The notes under the pieces were generated by a model. That model searched no databases, had not been told where the DNA came from, and was given only the letters and a program-made list of their open reading frames with translations. Positions 1 to 6,634 of a stretch of 64,000 nucleotides of DNA are shown piece after piece. The number at the start of each line of letters is the position of its first letter. Positions within the stretch are counted from its first letter, which is position 1. A program made the translations under genes and the position numbers. The stretch comes from Vicinamibacterales bacterium (lineage in GTDB: Bacteria > Acidobacteriota > Vicinamibacteria > Vicinamibacterales > UBA2999), in NCBI GenBank assembly GCA_041394705.1, contig JAWKHS010000024.1:1-64000 (forward strand), written 5' to 3'.

Positions 1-160
1 CGTCTGATGGCGCGGAATGAGGATTGGGCGATCCGTAGCCCAAGCCGTGGCTCCTGCACTTTGAGCAAGACGGGTTTGCGATCCGGCCGACGCGATCGCG
101 CGACCAATCTGCTGGTGTTGCTTTGTTGGAGACGGGGCTGGACCTACTGTGCCCAAAACT

Positions 161-395
161 GTGCCCAGACGGCCTCAAAAGGGGGCCATCCGGGACCAAC
201 GCTGGCAACTGAAATGTGAGAAATTAGGCCGAAAAACGCGGGATCTCGTTGGGTGGGATTGCTGCGGCTGGGATTAGCAAACCGCCGCCTTCAGCCTCTC
301 GGCCACCTCACCGCGACGAAATTCCCATGGATTTGGACGATCCCCCAGGAATTTCTAGCAAATTCGTACCGGCTGTGGCCAAACAGTGCCCAGAC
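161..395. repeat. Direct repeat GTGCCCAGAC flanking the tRNA half
   Basis: The two 10-bp copies (161-170 and 386-395) lie in longer similar contexts: CAAAACTGTGCCCAGAC ends at 170 and CCAAACAGTGCCCAGAC ends at 395. A further partial copy, CTGTGCCC, lies at 147-154. The copies bracket the tRNA-Ser half. They could be integrase arm-type sites or a short att duplication. That role is inferred only. Confidence 0.4.
274..312 (-). tRNA. 5' half of tRNA-Ser(GCU), truncated in the anticodon loop
   Basis: Read on the minus strand from 312, the sequence starts GGTGAGGTGGCCGAGAGGC and runs through the acceptor 5' strand, the D arm and the 5' side of the anticodon stem to a TTGCTAA anticodon loop (280 to 274; anticodon GCT). 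The first 26 bases match, from memory, the E. coli serine GCU tRNA gene. Below 274 the sequence does not pair with the anticodon stem, and no T arm or acceptor 3' strand is found down to position 1. It is therefore a partial gene, not a working tRNA. A break in the anticodon loop is typical of integrase crossover sites. An intron at that position cannot be excluded because the window ends. Confidence 0.75.
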
Positions 396-555
396 CGCGT
401 CTCGACTGCCCACGACAGTATACAGCCCGGGGCTAGAGCCGCGGCTGCCGGCTGCCGGCGAACGTAATTGCTGTGCGGAGCCTAGGCCGTGGTCGAGTCG
501 CTCCGCGCCTCACGCGGTGTCTCCGGCTGCTCCGGGCCCTTCGGAATATCCTCTC

Positions 556-2544
556 GTGGTGCCAGTCGAGCCAGAACCTCGGGCGATTCCCGCCTACTAC
601 ACCGCCTCCGTAAAGGATTTTCTATCCACGGCGCCAGAAGAGGTGTTCGGCCGGCTCGCCATCGCTGACGGAGGGATCTCGCTCGATGTAAATCAGCGCC
701 TTGCGTGGCAGGAGGGGATCCAGATCCTTCGGTCGACCCTTAAGGGATTCTCAGGACGTCTGTTTCTGGAGTTTGAGGTTCCGCGGCTCGGCAGCCGGAT
801 CGACGCCGTACTGATTGAGGGCCCGGTGGTGTTTCCCATCGAGTTCAAGTGCGGAGAACGGCACTTCACAATCGATGCCGTCAATCAAGTATGGGACTAC
901 GGCCTCGACCTAAAGAACTTCCACCTGGCCAGTCATTCGGCGCAGATCTTCCCACTGCTGGTGGCGACGAGAGCTGAAGAAGGCGACACGGCCTGGCAAC
1001 CTGCGCACGCTGATGGCGTCCGGCCGCCTCGCAGAGTCGCCGTCCACCAGTTCAGTCACGCGATTGCCGAGGCCCTAGCAACTGCTAGTGGGCCCAGTCT
1101 CGACAGCGCGGCATGGGGTCGCTCACCGTATCACCCCACGCCGACCATCATCGAAGCTGCTCGAGCGCTCTACTCACGGCACTCAGTCGCTGCAATCACC
1201 AGAAATGACGCCGGGGCGAAGAACCTTCGCGTCACCTCCGGCGCCGTTGAGGAGATCATTGAGCAATCCCGGGCGCGTCGCGAGAAGGCAATCGTATTCG
1301 TCACCGGAGTCCCGGGCGCTGGGAAGACATTGGTCGGCCTTAACGTGGCTACGAGGCGTCGTGACTTTGGAGAGACTCGGGCCGTGTTTCTGTCGGGCAA
1401 TGGCCCGCTCGTTTCAGTTCTTCAAGAGGCGCTCACGCGAGACGAGTTCGCTCGTCAGCATAGAGCCGTTCGAAAGGGTGTCATTCGCCAGCAAGTCAAG
1501 CCCTTCATCCAGAATGTTCATCACTTCCGCGACGATGGGCTGCGGGATTCTGCGCCACCTGGAGACCACGTGGTGATCTTCGACGAGGCCCAGCGCGCAT
1601 GGAACCTCGAGAAGACCGCCGACTTTATGAAACGGCGCAAGGGCCGGCCCGGCTTTGATCAGTCGGAGTCTGAGTTTCTCGTGTCGTACCTCGAGCGCCA
1701 CGACTCATGGGCGGTGATCGTATGCCTCGTCGGAGGTGGACAAGAGATTCACACGGGAGAAGCAGGAATCTCGGCGTGGCTTGAGGCGGTCCACCGCGCG
1801 TTCCCACATTGGAACACGTATGTCTCGCCTGACCTTTCTGGATCGGAGTACGACGCAGAATCGGCCGTCGAGCTGCTGCGTCCTGCGGGTCGGCTCATCA
1901 GGGACCCACGCCTTCACCTGGCCACGTCGATGCGATCGTTCCGGTCCGAGCGAGTGTCCGGGTTTGTGAAGGCACTCCTTGACTGCAACTCACGAGCGGC
2001 CCGTGACCTGTTTCAGCAGCTGAGATCCCGCTACCCCATCGCTGCTACGCGGGACCTGTCGGTCGCCAAGGACTGGATCCGTGGTCACGCTCGTGGCTCT
2101 GAGCAATCTGGGCTACTGGCATCCTCGCAGGCCATGAGGCTCAAACCGCACGCCATCGACGTGCGAGTCAGCGTCGACCCTATTCACTGGTTTCTCGGTG
2201 ACCGTTCGGACACGCGGTCGAGCTACTACCTCGAGGACGCTGCCACAGAGTTTCAGGTCCAAGGCCTGGAGGTTGACTGGGCATGTGTCACGTGGGACGC
2301 AGACCTGCGCCTTCAGGGCGGGCAGTGGGCCTTCCACTCGTTTCGAGGCGACAAGTGGACGAAGGTACGGCAACCCGACCGACAGCGATACTTACTGAAC
2401 GCCTACCGAGTGCTCTTGACTCGGGCGCGCCAGGGCATGGTGATATTCGTGCCTCCTGGCCATCAGCGTGATGCGACTCGCCCTCCCGAGTTCTACGACG
2501 AGACGTTCGACTTCCTCATCGGCCTCGGCGTGCCCGTCGCGTAG
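556..2544 (+). CDS. PD-(D/E)xK nuclease-DUF2075 (Schlafen group 3 type) helicase fusion
   Basis: Predicted DNA/RNA helicase of the DUF2075 family, about 662 aa. The N-terminal 110 residues resemble a restriction-endonuclease fold: an RIDAVLIEG strand (Asp near residue 83) followed by PIEFKCGE (Glu 96, Lys 98) gives the D...ExK signature. The helicase core follows, with Walker A GVPGAGKT (about 251-258), Walker B VVIFDEAQ (Asp near 343) and a late motif NAYRVLLTRAR. The open frame runs back to 253, but the family normally begins just before the YYTAS..FL block, so GTG 556 (or 559) is preferred. Members of this family often sit in defence islands. Base composition is richer in A and T than neighbouring genes and a tRNA half lies next to it, so horizontal transfer is likely. 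The biochemical role is inferred. Confidence 0.8.
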   Translation: MVPVEPEPRAIPAYYTASVKDFLSTAPEEVFGRLAIADGGISLDVNQRLAWQEGIQILRSTLKGFSGRLFLEFEVPRLGSRIDAVLIEGPVVFPIEFKCGERHFTIDAVNQVWDYGLDLKNFHLASHSAQIFPLLVATRAEEGDTAWQPAHADGVRPPRRVAVHQFSHAIAEALATASGPSLDSAAWGRSPYHPTPTIIEAARALYSRHSVAAITRNDAGAKNLRVTSGAVEEIIEQSRARREKAIVFVTGVPGAGKTLVGLNVATRRRDFGETRAVFLSGNGPLVSVLQEALTRDEFARQHRAVRKGVIRQQVKPFIQNVHHFRDDGLRDSAPPGDHVVIFDEAQRAWNLEKTADFMKRRKGRPGFDQSESEFLVSYLERHDSWAVIVCLVGGGQEIHTGEAGISAWLEAVHRAFPHWNTYVSPDLSGSEYDAESAVELLRPAGRLIRDPRLHLATSMRSFRSERVSGFVKALLDCNSRAARDLFQQLRSRYPIAATRDLSVAKDWIRGHARGSEQSGLLASSQAMRLKPHAIDVRVSVDPIHWFLGDRSDTRSSYYLEDAATEFQVQGLEVDWACVTWDADLRLQGGQWAFHSFRGDKWTKVRQPDRQRYLLNAYRVLLTRARQGMVIFVPPGHQRDATRPPEFYDETFDFLIGLGVPVA

Positions 2545-3511
2545 TATCAACGCTCTGCAGCGGGCTCGTTTGGACGCCCTTCCAACCTGACTTGCTGGAA
2601 CCCGAGAGGCATACGCTCGCGCTGAGCATCAGGCACGCCTACGGCCACACCGGTCGGGGCGCACCAGCACCCGGACGACCTGCCGCACGAGACGAGCCGT
2701 CGGGGTCAGCACCTCCCGTCCGGCAGGTGCCAGCAGCCGCCGGGGCTGGTGCAGGAACCCGCGCAACCTCCGTCAGCGGCCTCGTGACTGACTGTGATCA
2801 CCCTCGCGACCTCCGTGCGGAGCTCGCGGACCCACGATCAACACCCGACTCGCCTGCTGTCACCACCCGACAGACCTGCTGCAGCAGTAGCGCGGACCGG
2901 CAAGTGACTGAAGCAACGGCACTTGGCGGCGCCCGTGAAACCGTTCCCGCGGACCACGAAGGTGAGTCCGCACACTTGGTGCGGCAACCCCACGGTGTCG
3001 TGAGGTCGTTTGCGCCGCAGGAAAGGCCACCCCGCCTGACGCTCCAGCCGTCGCGGACCGCGCTCCGGCCGGTCCGCGCAGCCGCGTCGGGAGGTCAGCG
3101 GAACCGCTCGGAGCGGGTCCGCGGCTGCTGCGGCTCGTTTGGCGCCCGCCGCGGCAAGTCGCGTCGGCCCTCCGCCAGGTCGCGCGCCCGCTCCAGCAGG
3201 TCGCGTGGGCCCTCCATCCGGTCGCGCGATCGCTCCCGCAGCTCGTCGGGGCGCTCACTCAAGCCGGGCGGGCGCTCCGGCAGGCCGGGCATGCGCTGGG
3301 GCAAGTCTGACGCGCGCGACTGTTGGTCTCGCGGGTGCTGCGGGAGGTCCGGCGGGTGCGACGGCAATCCGACGTGACAGCGGTAGGTTCGGCGTCCATG
3401 GCCGCAGCCCGCGTCGCCTCGCGGCAGCCCGCCCGTGGCTTGCGGTTCCCCTCCACCAAGGGGAAGATTCCCTCGTTGGCCCTTCGGCTGCGCCGGGCCA
3501 ACTTAGCGGCC
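2545..3511. other. Gene-free stretch containing a 21-bp tandem repeat
   Basis: Nearly 1 kb between the helicase and the kinase. The open frames are rich in Arg, Ser, Pro and Cys and show no domain, so I call none of them. The distal part holds the tandem repeat at 3155-3364. Nearer the kinase, GGGAA-GA-TTCCC forms a short palindrome around 3461-3472 that could be a regulatory site; I see no clear -35/-10 pair. Confidence 0.5.
3155..3364. repeat. Ten-unit 21-bp degenerate tandem repeat
   Basis: Ten consecutive 21-bp units, starting at 3155, 3176, 3197, 3218, 3239, 3260, 3281, 3302, 3323 and 3344, follow a pattern like CARGTCGCGYGSGCGCTCCRG with no indels between units. Because 21 is a multiple of three, the minus strand reads as ten heptads of the type RDLLERA / RDLAEGR / RDLPRRA in an open frame (3367-3095). 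That frame has only a TTG start at 3365-3367. It may be a small charged heptad-repeat protein, the remnant of one, or a non-coding satellite. The repeat is directly visible; its function is unknown. Confidence 0.75.
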
Positions 3512-5122
3512 ATGTCCCTCAGCTCGACCATCACCCGCGCCACGCCGGACCCGGCGCGCGGCACGCCTCAGGCAAAGCGAGCGGCCGAGGCTCCGCGGCT
3601 GCAGGCCACCAGTCCCACCACCCACGCGTTCGAGAGTCCCGGGCGGAGCCTCCGCGTGGCCTGTCTGGCCTGGGTGGGCCTGTGGTCCGTCGGGCTCTTC
3701 ATGAACAACGTCGTGGGGCCGCTGGTGTCGCCGGACCAGCCGATGGACGACGCATGGCCGTGGCCGGCGAACCCCATCGCGTTCGGCTGCATCCTCGTCT
3801 CGCTCGCGCTGTTCGTCGTGTCGAAGCGCACGGACCTGCCGCCATCGCGCCTGATCGACCTGTCGCTGCTGTACGAGATCGTGCTGGCGGCGGGCATCGG
3901 GATCGTGAACCAGTGGACGCCGAATACGGTGGGCCTGTCGTGGATCGTCGTCGTGATCCTGGTGCATCCGCTGCTGGTGCCGGCGCCCATGGGCAAGACG
4001 CTCGCGGCGTCGCTCATCGCGGCGTCGATGGACCCGGTGGGCCTGGCCGTCGCCAGCACGCGGGGGCTGGAGCTGCCGGCACCGGCCGTGCTGGTGTGGA
4101 CCTATCTCCCCAACTACCTGTGTGCCCTGCTCGCCGTGTTCCCGGCGCGGGTCCGCATGCGGATGGAGGAGCATCACAGCCGGGCGCGCGAGCTCGGCAG
4201 CTACCGGGTGGGCGAGCTGCTCAGCCGCGGCGGCATGGGCGAGATCTACAAGGCGGAACACCGCATGCTCGTCCGACCGGCCGCTGCGAAGATCATCCGG
4301 CCGGAAGTGCTGGGCGGGCTCGACGAGGACGGCCGTCGCCGAATCCTGGACCGCTTCCAGCGCGAGGCCAAGGTCACGGCGGGGCTGCGGTCGCCGCACA
4401 CGGTGGCCGTGTACGACTTCGGCATCTCGCCCGACGGCACGCTCTACTACGTGATGGAGCTTCTGGACGGACTGGACTTCGAGGCGCTGGTGCAGCGGTT
4501 CGGCCCGCTGCCCGCTGAGCGTGCCGTGCACCTGCTGCTACAGGTGTGCGATTCCCTCGGCGAGGCGCACGAGTGCGGGCTGATCCACCGCGACATCAAG
4601 CCCTCGAACGTCTGGCTCTCGCACTACGGCAGCCGGGTGGACTTCGTGAAGGTACTGGACTTCGGCCTGGCCCGGCGCGCGGACCTCGGCCAGGTGGAAT
4701 CGCACCTCACCGTGGAGGCCACCGTGCTGGGCACGCCGGCCTTCATGGCGCCCGAGCAGATCATCGGCACGACGGAGGTCGGGCCCAGGACGGATCTCTA
4801 CGCCGTCGGGTGCCTCGCCTACTGGCTCCTGACCGGGCAGCGCGTGTTCGCGGGCGATCGGATGTTCGAGGTGCTGGACCACCACCTGCACACGGCGCCC
4901 GTGCCGCCCTCGCGCAGGAGCGAGCTGGAGATCCCGGAGGCGCTGGACCGCGTGGTCATGGCGTGCCTCGAAAAGGACCCGGCGCGGCGTCCGCCCTCGG
5001 CGGAGGCCTTGGCCGACATGCTCCAGGGCATTCAGCCGCTGCCGCCCTGGACCTCCGACCGCGCGCGCCACTGGTGGGAACAGCACCTGCCGTCCGCGCT
5101 CACGCCGTCGCTCACGTTGTGA
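3512..5122 (+). CDS. Membrane-anchored serine/threonine protein kinase
   Basis: PknB-type kinase of about 536 aa. The N-terminal half (roughly residues 45-215) holds five or six hydrophobic segments and would act as a membrane sensor. A cytoplasmic kinase domain follows from about residue 227: glycine loop SRGGMG, ATP-binding Lys near 260 (PAAAKII), catalytic loop HRDIKPSN (Asp near 361), KVLDFGLAR, and GTPAFMAPEQ in the activation segment. ATG 3512 is chosen because the frame back to 3323 lies in repeat-rich non-coding DNA. This order, membrane domain first and kinase last, is the reverse of classical PknB. It is 30 bp upstream of the PPK2 gene and may be cotranscribed with it. The substrate is unknown. 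Confidence 0.9.
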   Translation: MSLSSTITRATPDPARGTPQAKRAAEAPRLQATSPTTHAFESPGRSLRVACLAWVGLWSVGLFMNNVVGPLVSPDQPMDDAWPWPANPIAFGCILVSLALFVVSKRTDLPPSRLIDLSLLYEIVLAAGIGIVNQWTPNTVGLSWIVVVILVHPLLVPAPMGKTLAASLIAASMDPVGLAVASTRGLELPAPAVLVWTYLPNYLCALLAVFPARVRMRMEEHHSRARELGSYRVGELLSRGGMGEIYKAEHRMLVRPAAAKIIRPEVLGGLDEDGRRRILDRFQREAKVTAGLRSPHTVAVYDFGISPDGTLYYVMELLDGLDFEALVQRFGPLPAERAVHLLLQVCDSLGEAHECGLIHRDIKPSNVWLSHYGSRVDFVKVLDFGLARRADLGQVESHLTVEATVLGTPAFMAPEQIIGTTEVGPRTDLYAVGCLAYWLLTGQRVFAGDRMFEVLDHHLHTAPVPPSRRSELEIPEALDRVVMACLEKDPARRPPSAEALADMLQGIQPLPPWTSDRARHWWEQHLPSALTPSLTL

Positions 5123-5152
5123 CCGGCCACGATGGCTGACTGGTGACCGCAC

Positions 5153-6628
5153 ATGTTCGAAACCGCTGAGCTCGGCCGCACGACGAGCCGGAAGGAGTAC
5201 GTGAAGCAGGAGCCGGTCCTTCGGGTCGGCCTGCTCACGGTGCAATACGAGCTTCGGGACGCGGACTTCCCCGTCGTCCTGATCCTGGCCGGCAACGACC
5301 GGCTGGGATGCATCGAGGTCCTCAACCTCCTGCACGAGTGGATGGACGCCCGCTACCTGGAGGCGAACGTCTTCGACCGGCCGACCGACGAGGAAGCGGA
5401 GCGCCCGTGGTTCTGGCGCTACTGGCGCACCCTGCCGGGCAAGGGCCGCATCGGCCTCTACCACCGCGAGTGGACGAGCCGCGTCATCCTCGATCGGCTC
5501 CGGGGGACGATCGACGACGCGGAGTTCGACGCCCGGCTGCAGCACATCGAGCAGTTCGAGCGGGCCCTGACGGCCGACGGCGCCGTCGTGCTGAAGCTGT
5601 GGCTGCATGCGTCGAAGGACGCGCTGAAGGAGCGCCTCGCCGCCGCCAGGAAGGCGCGCGATTCGTCGTGGGAGGTGACCAAGTCCGATCGCCTGCTGCT
5701 CCGCCACTACGACCGCGTGCAGAAGCTGTCGGAGGAGGTGCTGCGCCGGACCAGCGTGGGGCAGGCACTGTGGAACGTGATCGAAAGCGTGGACGAGCGC
5801 TATCGGAACGTCACGGTCGCGCAGATGCTGATGCTCACGCTCACGCGGCGCCTCGCCGAGCCCCCGCGCGCCGGCGCGCGGAAGGTCGCACCGAAGTCGC
5901 GCCAGCCGGACCCGCTCACGGTCCTGGATCGCATCGATCTCACGCGCACGCTCGGCAAGGCGGAGTACGAGGCCGACCTTCGCAAGTACTGGGCACGGCT
6001 CGCCCGGGTGAGCCGCAAGGGCCACCGCAAGAACCTCACCGTCGTGCTGCTCTTCGAAGGGTGGGACGCCGCCGGCAAGGGCGGCATCATCCGCCGGCTC
6101 ACCAAGGCCCTGGATGCCGCGCACTACCGCGTGGTGCCCGTGGCGGCGCCGTCGGAGGACGAGCGCGCCCACCACTACCTGTGGCGCTTCTGGAACCGGC
6201 TGCCGCGCGCGGGTCATTGGACGCTGTTCGACCGCAGTTGGTACGGCCGCGTGCTGGTGGAGCGGCTCGAGGGCCTGGCCACCGAGGACGAGTGGCGCCG
6301 GGCCTACGCCGAGATCAACGACTTCGAGGGGCTGCTGGTGGAGCACGGCATCCTGCTGCTGAAGTTCTGGATCCACATCAGCCCCGAGGAGCAGATCGCG
6401 CGCTTCAAGGCGCGCGAGCAGGTGCCGTTCAAGAAGTACAAGATCACGGCCGAGGACTACCGCAACCGCGAGCGCTGGGCGGGCTACGAGCTGGCGGCCA
6501 ACGAGATGGTGCAGCGGACCAGCACCGATCACGCACGCTGGCACCTCGTGGCCGGCAACGACAAGCGCTGGGCGCGGATTCAGGTGCTCAAGACGGTGTG
6601 CCGCGCCGTCCGGAACGCGCTGGCCTGA
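5153..6628 (+). CDS. pap: Polyphosphate:AMP phosphotransferase (two-domain PPK2)
   Basis: About 491 aa with two tandem PPK2 domains, the layout of class II PPK2 (PAP), which phosphorylates AMP to ADP using polyphosphate. The C-terminal copy has a complete Walker A (FEGWDAAGKGG, about residue 301), the lid-type motif FDRSWYGRVLVERLEG, and KFWIHISPEEQ. The N-terminal copy has lost it: LAGNDRLGCIEV (about residue 44) lacks the GK pair, and FDRSWYGR is replaced by YHREWTSR. Characterised PAP proteins also rely on the C-terminal copy. It follows the kinase closely. Confidence 0.88.
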   Translation: MFETAELGRTTSRKEYVKQEPVLRVGLLTVQYELRDADFPVVLILAGNDRLGCIEVLNLLHEWMDARYLEANVFDRPTDEEAERPWFWRYWRTLPGKGRIGLYHREWTSRVILDRLRGTIDDAEFDARLQHIEQFERALTADGAVVLKLWLHASKDALKERLAAARKARDSSWEVTKSDRLLLRHYDRVQKLSEEVLRRTSVGQALWNVIESVDERYRNVTVAQMLMLTLTRRLAEPPRAGARKVAPKSRQPDPLTVLDRIDLTRTLGKAEYEADLRKYWARLARVSRKGHRKNLTVVLLFEGWDAAGKGGIIRRLTKALDAAHYRVVPVAAPSEDERAHHYLWRFWNRLPRAGHWTLFDRSWYGRVLVERLEGLATEDEWRRAYAEINDFEGLLVEHGILLLKFWIHISPEEQIARFKAREQVPFKKYKITAEDYRNRERWAGYELAANEMVQRTSTDHARWHLVAGNDKRWARIQVLKTVCRAVRNALA

Positions 6629-6634
6629 CCGGCG

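Larger units (their letters stand above)
1..555. other. Left-edge stretch without a convincing gene; possible element boundary
   Basis: Short frames here have no recognisable domain and an unnatural composition. A frame ending near 219 could be the tail of a gene lying outside the window, but nothing visible proves that. The stretch holds a tRNA-Ser 5' half (274-312, minus strand) and a direct repeat of GTGCCCAGAC at 161-170 and 386-395. Base composition is visibly richer in A and T than most of the window, in keeping with imported DNA. Confidence 0.5.

Noticed and set aside
1..273. Group I intron inside the tRNA-Ser gene
   Set aside because: No T arm or acceptor 3' strand is visible and no intron core elements were recognised; the window edge prevents a final test, so truncation is preferred.
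3155..3364. CRISPR array
   Set aside because: The units are contiguous 21-bp degenerate repeats with no spacers, and no Cas genes are present.
2592..3377. Plus-strand 261-aa frame in the gene-free stretch
   Set aside because: It is a mix of Arg, Ser, Cys and Pro without a fold or ribosome-binding site and spans the repeat array.
4538..6544. Very long minus-strand open frame (668 aa) opposite the kinase and PPK2 genes
   Set aside because: It is antisense to two clearly recognised enzymes; its Arg/His/Leu-rich composition is typical of high-GC shadow frames.
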